Assembly (NCBI RefSeq): GCF_003254625.1
Contig: NZ_QJRJ01000075.1
Coordinates: 186,001-250,000, forward strand
DNA length: 64,000 nucleotides
Reading direction: 5' to 3'
DNA from: Flavobacterium ginsenosidimutans
GTDB taxonomy: Bacteria > Bacteroidota > Bacteroidia > Flavobacteriales > Flavobacteriaceae
How positions within the stretch are numbered: the stretch's first letter is position 1; every line of letters starts with the position of its first letter. The notes beneath the pieces are model-generated. The model saw only the letters and a list, made by a program, of their open reading frames with translations. It searched no databases and had not been told where the DNA came from. A program made the position numbers and the translations under genes. This document shows, in pieces, positions 43,562 to 51,027 of this stretch.

Positions 43562-43635
43562 TCCTCCTTAGCTCAGTTGGTTAGAGCATCTGACTGTTAA
43601 TCAGAGGGTCCTTGGTTCGAGCCCAAGAGGGGGAG
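43562..43635 (+). tRNA. tRNA-Asn (GTT), identical second copy
   Basis: All 74 bases are identical to the copy at 43449, 39 bases downstream of it. The two share the promoter and the terminator that follows, so they are one transcript. Confidence 0.98.
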
Positions 43636-43638
43636 CTT

Positions 43639-43671
43639 AAAAAAAGACGATCAAATTGATCGTCTTTTTTT
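43639..43671 (+). terminator. Intrinsic terminator of the tRNA-Asn pair
   Basis: AAAAAAAGACGATCAA against TTGATCGTCTTTTTTT, a strong hairpin of GACGATCAA type followed directly by T's, three bases after the second tRNA. Confidence 0.9.
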
Positions 43672-43689
43672 TTGCCCAAATTCTTTTTT

Positions 43690-44160
43690 ACGCAGAGGAC
43701 GCTAAGAGTTTTTTTTATGCAAGACTTAATAGGAACCGCAAGAGTTCGCAAAGGTCTACAAAATTGTCATTTCGACCGAAGGGAGAAATCGCACTAGAAA
43801 CTCCACAAAGTATATTTCCAATCTTTGCCGATCTGCGTGTGTGATTTCTCCCTTCGGTCGAAATGACAAAACTGCTTCTTTAGATAAAATTCGCAAAGTT
43901 TTATTCGTGTAGAATATCAAACATAACCCGTGGTTTCAACCACGGGAAACGAATAATAGTCTCTCTTTATATCTCAATGGTTAAAACCATTGGCTATAAC
44001 TATAAATAAGAAATCAGGCTAAAACTTAAAATAAAAAAAGTTCACAAAGCTATACATACACAAAGCTCTGTGAACTTAATATTTAGATTTTGGTAACACT
44101 CAGCATCAAAATAGCTTTGCGACCTTTGCGCCTTCTTAGCGTTCTTTGCGGTTAAAAAAA
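43690..44160. repeat. Field of palindromic repeats between the tRNAs and the TPR-like genes
   Basis: This 500-base stretch holds no gene I can support; it is made of inverted repeats. Inverted arms TTGTCATTTCGACCGAAGGG (43764 onward) and their complement (to 43869) enclose about 47 bases. A hairpin CCCGTGGTTTCAACCACGGG follows near 43928, and TTCACAAAGCT...AGCTCTGTGAA near 44041. GCGACCTTTGCGCCTTCTTA with CTTTGCGGTTAA at 44120-44156 is a half-copy of the 19309/45023 repeat family, and a degenerate ACGCAGAGGACGCTAAGAG lies at 43690. Confidence 0.7.
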
Positions 44161-44177
44161 CTTCGCAAGCAAAAAAA

Positions 44178-44855
44178 CTACTTCACAACCAAAGTTTTGC
44201 TTTTAAACCTTTTCATCAAAGCATTTGCTTTTTCTAATTGATTGATTGCTTTTAAGGATTGAGCATATCTGTAGTAGTAAATAACATCGGGATCTTTGAC
44301 CAAATTAAGCAACTGTTCATAATAACTCGCTGCGGTATTAAAATTACCTTCAAAATAAAGTCGGTCGGCTACTTTTTGTAGCATTTCTGGAGTTCGATAG
44401 CCTTTCTCTAATACTTTAGCGTAAGTGCCTGTTACATCTACACTAGTGTATTTCGTTTCTTTGGCAGGAGCCGAAATAGCAACCTCAACAGGTTTGAGTG
44501 AGGTTAATAAATGCTCTTCTTTGGCTTTTGGAGATTCAACTGGAGCGATTGTTTTGTCTTTTCTTTTTACATATCTCGGAATCACCGTTCTGGTGTTATT
44601 TGGACCTAAATCGTAAGTGTCAACCATTTCAAGTTTGGAAACTTCGTAGGTTATAATTCTTCCGCCAAAAAGTTTATTGATTCTTTCTTCTACATAATAG
44701 GATTTTATAACCAGATTTTCATCCGACTGAGTGTCTGTCAATAATATGGTCTGCCCTTTTGCTGTCGAAACTGTTGTGTTTTCTTTTTTCTGGGCGAAAC
44801 AATTGAGGTAAATTATTAATAAAAATGCGCTGAAAAACACTCTGGACTTTTTCAT
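44178..44855 (-). CDS. Secreted TPR-like protein, paralogue A
   Basis: 225 aa. Signal peptide 1-21 (ending YLNCFAQ). The N-terminal half contains a strand-rich segment (LVIKSYYVEERINKLFGGRI, VDTYDLGPNNTRTVIPRY). A central linker and a helical C-terminal part follow: MLQKVADRLYFEGNFNTAAS with YYRYAQSLKAINQLEKANAL, a TPR-like pair. It is strongly similar over its whole length to the next gene at 45127, and the two are tandem copies separated by a palindromic repeat. I recall such proteins preceding OmpA-family proteins in flavobacteria but none is present here. Function unknown. Confidence 0.75.
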   Translation of the reverse strand: MKKSRVFFSAFLLIIYLNCFAQKKENTTVSTAKGQTILLTDTQSDENLVIKSYYVEERINKLFGGRIITYEVSKLEMVDTYDLGPNNTRTVIPRYVKRKDKTIAPVESPKAKEEHLLTSLKPVEVAISAPAKETKYTSVDVTGTYAKVLEKGYRTPEMLQKVADRLYFEGNFNTAASYYEQLLNLVKDPDVIYYYRYAQSLKAINQLEKANALMKRFKSKTLVVK

Positions 44856-45022
44856 AAACAGTTCAATAAAATTAGTGGTCTGGCTAAAAATTTTATTAAA
44901 TATATATGATTCAGCGTGTTACACTTTAACAATCTCTGTAACTAACTTGAAAAAACGTTAAAATACCTTTTTTCGATGAAGCCTTCCTGATTACGGAAAA
45001 AGCTTCCTTATGTTGTTGTTTT

Positions 45023-45119
45023 TTAACCGCAAAGACGCTAAGAAAGCGCAAAGTTAGCAAAGTTTTTAATAATCAAACTTTGCTAACTTTGCGTAAAACC
45101 TTGTGCCTTTGCGGTTAAG
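45023..45119. repeat. Long palindromic repeat between the tandem paralogues
   Basis: TTAACCGCAAAGACGCTAAG on the left mirrors TTTGCGGTTAAG on the right, with the centre GCGCAAAGTTAGCAAAG facing CTTTGCTAACTTTGCG. Same family as 19309-19403. It lies exactly between the stop of one paralogue's upstream region and the stop of the other. Confidence 0.75.
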
Positions 45120-45126
45120 AAAAAAA

Positions 45127-45804
45127 CTATTTAACAGCTAGCGTTTCGCTTTTGAATCTTTTCATTAAAGCCTCTGCTTTTTCAGTTTCGTTAATGGCTT
45201 TTAGAGATTGAGCATATCTATAAAAATAGATTACTTCTAAATCTGAAGTTAGCTCAAATAACTGCGTATAATAACCTGCGGCTTCGGTTAGATTTCCATC
45301 AAAATAAAGTCGATCGGCAACTTTTCTTAGCATTTCGACTGTTTTGTAACCTTTGTCGATTACTTTTCCATAAGTATTTATTACATCAATATTAATCGAT
45401 TTTGATTTTGGAACAGAAGCTGTAAGTGCTGTTTGGGCGGGTACTAAAGGTGTTTTTACATCTTCTAAAGGAGCTTTTGCCGGTATAGCATTAGGAACTA
45501 TGAGATGTTTTGGTTTTGCATATATCGGGATTACAGTTCTGGTGTTATTTGGACCTAAATCGTAAGTATCGACCATATCCAGTTTTGAAACTTCATAGGT
45601 TATAATTCTTCCCCCAAAAAGCTTATTAATTCTTTCTTCTACATAATAGGATTTTATAACAAGATCTCTACCTGCAAGATTATCCGTCAATAATATCGTG
45701 TTTCCTTTTGCTGATGAAGCGGAGGCAGTGTTGGTGCGCTGGGCAGGACAGTGAAGAGAAAATACGAATGCAAGTGTACTTAAAACTGCTCCATACTTTT
45801 TCAT
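45127..45804 (-). CDS. Secreted TPR-like protein, paralogue B
   Basis: 225 aa, the same length as the copy at 44178. Signal peptide 1-21 (ending SLHCPAQ). The conserved block VIKSYYVEERINKLFGGRII and DLGPNNTRTVIPIYAKPK is almost identical to paralogue A. The middle linker (about 95-145) has diverged fully, and the helical C-terminal MLRKVADRLYFDGNLTEAAG and YFYRYAQSLKAINETEKAEA are again near-identical. A recent tandem duplication with a variable linker is the simplest reading. Function unknown; TPR-like helices suggest a protein-interaction role outside the cytoplasm. Confidence 0.75.
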   Translation of the reverse strand: MKKYGAVLSTLAFVFSLHCPAQRTNTASASSAKGNTILLTDNLAGRDLVIKSYYVEERINKLFGGRIITYEVSKLDMVDTYDLGPNNTRTVIPIYAKPKHLIVPNAIPAKAPLEDVKTPLVPAQTALTASVPKSKSINIDVINTYGKVIDKGYKTVEMLRKVADRLYFDGNLTEAAGYYTQLFELTSDLEVIYFYRYAQSLKAINETEKAEALMKRFKSETLAVK

Positions 45805-45924
45805 GATTAATCATTAAAATTAAATGCCAGGACTTAAAACTTACATAAAGTTACGCAATATCTCTTCTCGATGTCCTAATCGCCTTTTAAAAACCCTAAA
45901 AAACGTTTAAATGCCTATTTCCGC

Positions 45925-46203
45925 TTAATAATTCCTATTTTCCGTACAAGCTTTATGGATTTCTTCGTCTGTGAATGGTTCTAAGGCTTTTACGAGCATT
46001 TTACTCGTTCTAATGCAACTCAGCATTTTAATTCGTAAAGGGAGACTGTTTCCTGGTTCTGTTTCAAGAAGGTGTTCGAAAATTTCATTTAAGTATTCAG
46101 GATGGTTTCTAAAATCTCCATCGAAACAAATATCTGATACAAATTTGGACAAAGATGCTATTACCTTATTCTCGCTTGCATTGTTTTCATTTTGTGTTGT
46201 CAT
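45925..46203 (-). CDS. Small cytoplasmic protein of 92 aa, unknown
   Basis: Begins MTTQNENNASENKVIASLSK and contains FDGDFRNHPEYLNEIFEHLL and a Cys-containing MLSCIRTSKMLVKALEPFTD. It is mainly helical with no membrane segment. It is divergent from the XRE regulator at 46381 (gap 177 bases). Codon use fits the region. I recognise no family. Divergent placement next to an XRE regulator may mean joint control, as inference. Confidence 0.55.
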   Translation of the reverse strand: MTTQNENNASENKVIASLSKFVSDICFDGDFRNHPEYLNEIFEHLLETEPGNSLPLRIKMLSCIRTSKMLVKALEPFTDEEIHKACTENRNY

Positions 46204-46368
46204 GGCGTTTATATTTACTGTTTTGGTTTTTAATAATTATTGTACGAAAAATTGTATTTTTGTTTGAGCGAATTAAACAATAGAATCCATTCTAACAAAA
46301 CATTAGGTTTAGTAATTCACCAAAAAAGATAGTGTTTTACTATTATCCTAATTTTTAAGGATTTTTAA

Positions 46369-46376
46369 TATCTTTG
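46369..46376 (+). promoter_or_regulatory. Candidate -7 box (TATCTTTG) immediately before the XRE gene
   Basis: TATCTTTG fits TAnnTTTG and ends only four bases before the ATG at 46381. Transcription from it would start at or very near the ATG, giving a leaderless mRNA. No clear -33 TTG. Confidence 0.4.
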
Positions 46377-46380
46377 AAGT

Positions 46381-46779
46381 ATGAGCACAGCAACAAAACC
46401 AAAACATATAGGGAGAAACATAAGCCGCATTCGTGAGCTTAGAGGAATGAAACAAGAAGCACTTGCCATTGCTATTGGTATGAGCCAACAGACGATTTCT
46501 AATATTGAGGGAAGCGAAACGCTTGACGATGAAAAACTAAACGTTATTGCAGAAGCTTTGGGTGTTTCGGCTGATTCAATAAAAAGTTTTTCAGATGAAG
46601 GTGTCGTTAATTATTTCAATAATGTATATGACAACGCTATCACTGATAGTATTGTTAATGCAAATGCTCTAGAATGCACTTTCAACCCAATTGATAAAAT
46701 TGTGGAACTTTATGAGCGTTTGGTTCAGGCTGAAAAAGATAAAGTGGAGTATTTGGAGAAGTTGATGAAGGGGAAGTGA
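46381..46779 (+). CDS. XRE-family transcription regulator
   Basis: 132 aa. An N-terminal Cro/CI-type helix-turn-helix (about 10-66: ISRIRELRGMKQEALAIAIG, MSQQTISNIEGSETLDDEKL) is followed by a helical C-terminal part ending QAEKDKVEYLEKLMKGK, probably a dimerisation coil. DNA-binding regulator of unknown target. It is just upstream of a probable toxin-antitoxin pair and could regulate it, but a 66-base gap with its own promoter-like box separates them. Confidence 0.85.
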   Translation: MSTATKPKHIGRNISRIRELRGMKQEALAIAIGMSQQTISNIEGSETLDDEKLNVIAEALGVSADSIKSFSDEGVVNYFNNVYDNAITDSIVNANALECTFNPIDKIVELYERLVQAEKDKVEYLEKLMKGK

Positions 46780-46830
46780 TCTAAAAACAGCATGAGGTTT
46801 ACATTATATACATCTTTAATTTGTTTTTTG

Positions 46831-46838
46831 TAAATTTG
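46831..46838 (+). promoter_or_regulatory. Candidate -7 box (TAAATTTG) of the toxin-antitoxin pair
   Basis: TAAATTTG fits TAnnTTTG and ends seven bases before the ATG at 46846, so the mRNA would have a very short 5' leader. No exact -33 TTG at normal distance. Confidence 0.45.
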
Positions 46839-46845
46839 CATCATT

Positions 46846-47010
46846 ATGAAAGATATTTCTAACACATCCGAAAGAGTACAATTTGCTTTAAAGCAAATGA
46901 GTAAAGTTATGCCTTCTGTAAAGAAGCAAGTGGCTGTTTATGAAAGAAACATAGCTTTGGGAAAAGATCAAAAAAATCCACCAGTAGCTCCTCAATTCAA
47001 GAATGTCTAA
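46846..47010 (+). CDS. Probable antitoxin partner of the zeta-type toxin, 54 aa
   Basis: 54-residue frame starting MKDISNTSERVQFALKQMSK and ending PPVAPQFKNV. Helical, basic, no membrane segment. Its stop codon overlaps the start of the zeta-like toxin gene by eight bases (toxin ATG at 47003, antitoxin stop at 47008-47010), the classic toxin-antitoxin arrangement. It is shorter than the epsilon antitoxins known to neutralise zeta toxins and I do not recognise its family. The antitoxin role is inferred from arrangement only. Confidence 0.65.
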   Translation: MKDISNTSERVQFALKQMSKVMPSVKKQVAVYERNIALGKDQKNPPVAPQFKNV

Positions 47011-47596
47011 ACCTATTTTAACAGTCATTGCCGGATGCAATGGCTCTGGAAAATCTACTTTTTCTAAAGTACTTTCTCCTGAAAATTTTACTCCTTTTGA
47101 TTACGATTTCTATTTTTTAAAATTTTATAGCTCTTTATTCGATTCAGATATAAGAGGAGAAATGGCTCATAGATTAGCCTTTACTGAATTAGAAAATCAA
47201 GTTAAAACAGCTATCGGCAACAAATCTAGTTTTTGTTATGAAACTAATTTCAATTCAACTCCACTTCACTGGCCTGATATATTTAAAAATAATGGATATG
47301 ATTTACAGCTTATTTTTCTATGTCTAAATTCTATCCAAGAAGCAAAGAAAAGAGTTGCTATACGTGTTGAAAATGGAGGTCATTTTGTTCCGGAAAAAGA
47401 AATTGAAAGACGATATAAAGATGGATATGATAATCTTAATAAATTTTTCGATTATTTTGATTATGTTGACATATATGATTCTTCCGCATATGAACAACAA
47501 CCTTCTTACGTATTATCTATTGAATCAGGAAAAATCCAATCGATAAATTATGTACCTGATTATTTAAAAAATTTAATACCTAATATAATTCCATAG
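47003..47596 (+). CDS. Zeta-toxin-like P-loop kinase
   Basis: 197 aa. Walker A GCNGSGKST (residues 11-19) directly after a hydrophobic strand (PILTVIA), then FDYDFYF and the helical FTELENQVKTAIGNKSSFCY followed by ETNFNS. RVENGGHFVPEKEIERRY is the HxVPxxxIxRRY motif typical of zeta-type and AAA-like kinases. Zeta toxins phosphorylate UDP-N-acetylglucosamine and block peptidoglycan synthesis; whether this one does so is inference. It overlaps the small upstream gene. Its own hairpin terminator follows. Similar genes are common in Bacteroidota. Confidence 0.85.
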   Translation: MSKPILTVIAGCNGSGKSTFSKVLSPENFTPFDYDFYFLKFYSSLFDSDIRGEMAHRLAFTELENQVKTAIGNKSSFCYETNFNSTPLHWPDIFKNNGYDLQLIFLCLNSIQEAKKRVAIRVENGGHFVPEKEIERRYKDGYDNLNKFFDYFDYVDIYDSSAYEQQPSYVLSIESGKIQSINYVPDYLKNLIPNIIP

Positions 47597-47605
47597 AATC
47601 AAGAA

Positions 47606-47639
47606 AAAAGCGCCACAATCCTAAGATTACGGCGCTTTT
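47606..47639 (+). terminator. Intrinsic terminator of the zeta-toxin operon
   Basis: Stem AAAAGCGCC / GGCGCTTTT with a 16-base loop, 9 bases after the stop of the toxin gene. Confidence 0.75.
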
Positions 47640-47709
47640 CTATTTTCTTTAAAACTTTAAGGTTAGTTAAACCCCTAATTTATTTATAACTTCAATTGCT
47701 TGTTTAAAA

Positions 47710-48249
47710 TCAAGAAATCAACTTTCTAAAAGTAATACTTATTCTTTCTGCAGCATTATTTCCTGTTTCTGGCAAAATAGAATGAAGCCAAAATTCCTGA
47801 ACGGATTGAGTCATATAGAACAAACTATTCGGATAAAGCGAAATATCAAGAATACTATATGGATCTAATTTACTTTTAAATCGTATTATTCTTTTATTAC
47901 CCAATGAAACAATGGCAACTCCAGTATTATCTGCAAGAATATCTACTTGATCGGAATGAAAACCCATTTTTGACTCTCCATTTTCATAATAATTAATCAA
48001 ACAATTATTTATTGAAAAACTAAGCCTTTCTTCAACTAAAGAAGCTGTTTCAGATATATAATCAGGAAACTCTATAAACGGATAAGATATATTAGAATAA
48101 TTATAAGGAACACCATAACTAACTGTTTTTCTCGCCTTAATTTCAGTATTCCAATCTGAATCATTCTTTATTTTTTGAAATAGAATTTCATGATTTGACA
48201 GAAGATTTTCTTCTATTTTTATTTCATTAAGTAGTCCATTTATATCCAT
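47710..48249 (-). CDS. AlkB-like 2-oxoglutarate/Fe(II) dioxygenase
   Basis: 179 aa. Iron ligands HxD in MGFHSDQ (His98, Asp100) and His156 (WLHSI). The 2-oxoglutarate-binding Arg is in the C-terminal RISITFRKL (Arg169, Arg175). NYYENGESKMGFHSD is characteristic of AlkB-type enzymes, which remove alkyl groups from nucleic acids by oxidation. The nucleotide-recognition lid at the N-terminus is short, so the substrate could be RNA, DNA or protein. Single gene, convergent on the toxin operon. Confidence 0.88.
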   Translation of the reverse strand: MDINGLLNEIKIEENLLSNHEILFQKIKNDSDWNTEIKARKTVSYGVPYNYSNISYPFIEFPDYISETASLVEERLSFSINNCLINYYENGESKMGFHSDQVDILADNTGVAIVSLGNKRIIRFKSKLDPYSILDISLYPNSLFYMTQSVQEFWLHSILPETGNNAAERISITFRKLIS

Positions 48250-48315
48250 TATCTTTTATATTTTTAAAAAGCAGTAAAATTATAAGATTTTTCGTTTTTT
48301 TTTGTTTTTGCAAAT

Positions 48316-48355
48316 AAAAAAAGCAGTATTACTTTTAAGTAATACTGCTTTTTTT
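48316..48355 (-). terminator. Intrinsic terminator of the C1 peptidase gene
   Basis: An 18-bp perfect stem (AAAAAAAGCAGTATTACT and its complement) with a 4-base loop; on the minus strand it ends in T's and lies 18 bases after the peptidase stop. Confidence 0.85.
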
Positions 48356-48373
48356 TCATAAAATCGATACGTT

Positions 48374-49570
48374 TTAAACCCCTAATTTCTTAGCAATTTC
48401 AGCAGGAATTCCTCCTTTGTTTACTAGTAATGCAGTAGTTTTATATTTTACGAAGTTCTTAGTTACAAACAAGAAACCTTTGTAGTCGTTTGTTTCTCCC
48501 CAAGAATTTTTTACGATATAGTATTCTTTTCCAGTTTGATCTTTTGCAAGACCAATAATGTGCATTCCGTGGTCGTCTGTTGTAGTGTAGTTATCAAACG
48601 CAGCCTGACGCATTTCTGGAGTAATTTCTGGTTCTGCTTTTGGTCCGTTAAACATGTCTGCTTTTTCTTCTGCAGTCATATCGTCAAATTTTTTAGAAGT
48701 TACATAAGCTACCCCGTTTTTCCAGCTAAAGCTTTTCTCGCTAACATCTGTTGCCCAAGCTACAGTATATCCTTTTTTAAGTGCGTTGTCGATAACATCT
48801 GTCATATCGTTCAATTTTACGTTGTAAACTTGATCCAATGACCAGTTGTCTGGCACCATCATAGTTGTTTTTTGGTAATATGGAGCATTTGTAAAAGATG
48901 ACATTTCTACATACTCATCTGGGTTAATTCCTACTACTTCTTTAGCAAAAGATTGCGGAGTGTAGTTTTTTCCTTTGTAGTTAAAGTTATCTGGCACTTT
49001 TCCTAAGTAAGAATCAATAACTGCTGCGTAAGCTTTTTGCCAGTTTGGAGTTAATTCTCCGTTCGGGTTTTTAACCACTGCTGTAAGAACACCTTCGATA
49101 AGAGCGCCCATTTCAGCAAATTTGTTTTTGTCTGTTCCGTAGTTTAATCCTGTATAAACTTCTCTTGGCACAGTTCCGTATTTTTTATACATATTAATTA
49201 CATCGTGCAAAGCTCCACCGTCTCCAAGAGTAATTGCTCCATGCATACGAACATAGTTTACCCCTTTTTCAACATACACGTTTCTTGCAGAATAAATTTG
49301 AGATAACTCAACTGGCTGTTTCCCTAAACGAATCATTTCTGACTCTAAGAATGAGTTTGTCGAGTAGCTCCAGCAAGTTCCAGATGATCCTTGAGATTTT
49401 ACTGATGTTGTTCCTAGATTAATTACTTCTGTAAATTTGAAGTTCTCTTTACTTTTGTCGCTCGCGTTTAGTTTAAGTGAGTTCACTAATACGTCTTGCG
49501 CAAAACAGCCTGCTGTTCCAGCTAAAAATACTGAAGCTGCAAACACTGATTTGAATGAAAATGTATTCAT
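48374..49570 (-). CDS. C1-family cysteine peptidase (aminopeptidase C / bleomycin hydrolase-like)
   Basis: 398 aa. Signal peptide with lipobox-like GTAGC (Cys22), so exported. Catalytic Cys66 in QGSSGTCWSYSTNSFLESE, His334 in DDHGMHIIG and Asn355 in VKNSWGE give the papain-type triad. The long insertion between Cys and His (about 95-325) is typical of bleomycin hydrolase/PepC-type enzymes. In intracellular PepC the C-terminus blocks the active site; this one ends AEIAKKLGV. Extracellular aminopeptidase role is likely. Single gene. Confidence 0.9.
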   Translation of the reverse strand: MNTFSFKSVFAASVFLAGTAGCFAQDVLVNSLKLNASDKSKENFKFTEVINLGTTSVKSQGSSGTCWSYSTNSFLESEMIRLGKQPVELSQIYSARNVYVEKGVNYVRMHGAITLGDGGALHDVINMYKKYGTVPREVYTGLNYGTDKNKFAEMGALIEGVLTAVVKNPNGELTPNWQKAYAAVIDSYLGKVPDNFNYKGKNYTPQSFAKEVVGINPDEYVEMSSFTNAPYYQKTTMMVPDNWSLDQVYNVKLNDMTDVIDNALKKGYTVAWATDVSEKSFSWKNGVAYVTSKKFDDMTAEEKADMFNGPKAEPEITPEMRQAAFDNYTTTDDHGMHIIGLAKDQTGKEYYIVKNSWGETNDYKGFLFVTKNFVKYKTTALLVNKGGIPAEIAKKLGV

Positions 49571-49707
49571 AATTTATGTTTAAGATTTAACAAAATTAGT
49601 CTCCATTGTTTCTAATTTGTTACAAAACAATTAAATATTATACAATTTGTGTGATGTTTAATTGTTAATATTTTCTTAACGACTAGAATTATTAAGACAT
49701 TTAATAC

Positions 49708-49741
49708 AAAAAACCTCAATAATGGCTTATTAAGGTTTTTT
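49708..49741 (-). terminator. Intrinsic terminator of the BamA-like gene
   Basis: AAAAAACCTCAATAA against TTATTAAGGTTTTTT with one mismatch and a 4-base loop. It follows the minus-strand BamA-like stop by about 50 bases and ends the same-strand gene series 49792-59348. Confidence 0.75.
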
Positions 49742-49791
49742 GGGGTTATTATTTTATAAATTAACTTCTTACAAGTTTTTTGCGTCTTTGT

Positions 49792-50952
49792 TTATCGCAT
49801 CCAATTGCTTCCAAAAACGATATAGTACGCCCAATCTTCTGGGCCTTTTGCAATGTCTACTCCCATACGAAGTTTGAACTTTCTGGCTAAGAGGTATCTA
49901 AAACCGCTTCCGTAGCTGTAAACAACGGGTTTTGCAAAAGCCTTGTCCCAATCGTCAAACGCACTTGCGAGACCTCCAAATCCCATAACGCTCCAACGTC
50001 TGTAGACATCCCATCTTAATTCGCCTTCGGCAACAATACTGGTGTTTCCCATGTATCTCGCTGCGGGAATTCCTCGTAAATTGATTCCAGGTTTTAAATA
50101 AAAAGGCGGACTTCCCAACGCCTGCTCCCCTTCAATCCTTAGTCCGCCAATTAGTTTTTTAGCCAATGGATAATAGCCTATTGTAGATAAATTAATACGC
50201 CAAGCTTGGTAATCGCTTCCAAGTGCTTTATCTGACCAGAAAAAATCGGCCTGAACCCTTATCCCTTTGTCTGGTGTAAATATATTGTCACGTCCGTCAA
50301 ACTGCACTGCGCCTCCAAGCTGACTTATGGTGCTTTTAATATCTTTTGGATCTACAAATGGTGGCGGAAGATTAAAATCGGGCAGGTTTATTTTTGAGTT
50401 TAAAAACAGATATTGTGGACCTGCGCTCCATTTTGCGTTCTTAAATTGTTTGAGCCATTGTGTATAAAAAATGGTCGATTTAAAGTTGAGTTTAAATTCC
50501 TGATCTGCCTGATTAGGTAAATTATTGGCATAAAATGATAAATTCATGTCGCCATAAGCCGCGAAAACACGATATAATATTTTAGGTTTAACAAGTGTTG
50601 AAGAACGAAAAGCTCCACCCATCCAGCTTTTGTTGGCAGTATACATTCCGATTCCTCCTGTAATGTCTGGATTTACAAAACGTTTTGTTCCGTCTTCTTC
50701 AATAACTGGGGCTCTTTTTTTAAGGAAAATTGGCGCGACTGCACCTCCAAAACCTCCAACAGCTGGTTCTGTAATAATAGTTGGCACTACTATAAATCCG
50801 TTGGCGTAGATAAGAAAATCACTCAAATCGAAAGCACCGTCTAGAGAATCTTTAAAAACAACTTGGTGTTTTTGTGCATTTAAAAAACTGAATGACAATA
50901 ACATCCAAAGCGAAAAGAGTATTATTTTTGATGTTGGCTTTTTGTTTTTCAT
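49792..50952 (-). CDS. BamA/TamA-like outer-membrane beta-barrel protein
   Basis: 386 aa. Signal peptide 1-26 (ending SFLNAQ). No POTRA domains are evident; the region about 100-386 is a D15/BamA-type barrel. It has RDNIFTPDKGIRVQADFFW (the RDNxxxPxxG motif) and EGELRWDVYRRWSVMGFGG, and ends in an aromatic-rich strand (YYIVFGSNWMR). It lies last in a series of same-strand genes that includes a sulfatase and another outer-membrane protein. Possible roles are surface assembly of a partner protein or transport; unknown. Confidence 0.85.
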   Translation of the reverse strand: MKNKKPTSKIILFSLWMLLSFSFLNAQKHQVVFKDSLDGAFDLSDFLIYANGFIVVPTIITEPAVGGFGGAVAPIFLKKRAPVIEEDGTKRFVNPDITGGIGMYTANKSWMGGAFRSSTLVKPKILYRVFAAYGDMNLSFYANNLPNQADQEFKLNFKSTIFYTQWLKQFKNAKWSAGPQYLFLNSKINLPDFNLPPPFVDPKDIKSTISQLGGAVQFDGRDNIFTPDKGIRVQADFFWSDKALGSDYQAWRINLSTIGYYPLAKKLIGGLRIEGEQALGSPPFYLKPGINLRGIPAARYMGNTSIVAEGELRWDVYRRWSVMGFGGLASAFDDWDKAFAKPVVYSYGSGFRYLLARKFKLRMGVDIAKGPEDWAYYIVFGSNWMR

Positions 50953-51027
50953 ATAAGAATGTTATCGTTTTATATTTAAAATTACCTCATCTCAAAAACC
51001 TGAAATCTCTTAGAATAAACTCAGAAA

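Noticed and set aside
43656-43844. Plus-strand open frame of 62 aa after the tRNA genes
   Set aside because: It consists entirely of terminator and palindromic-repeat sequence and encodes low-complexity, unconserved residues.
43449-46203. Integrated mobile element at the tRNA-Asn genes
   Set aside because: No integrase, transposase or direct duplicate of the tRNA 3' end was seen apart from the second full tRNA copy.
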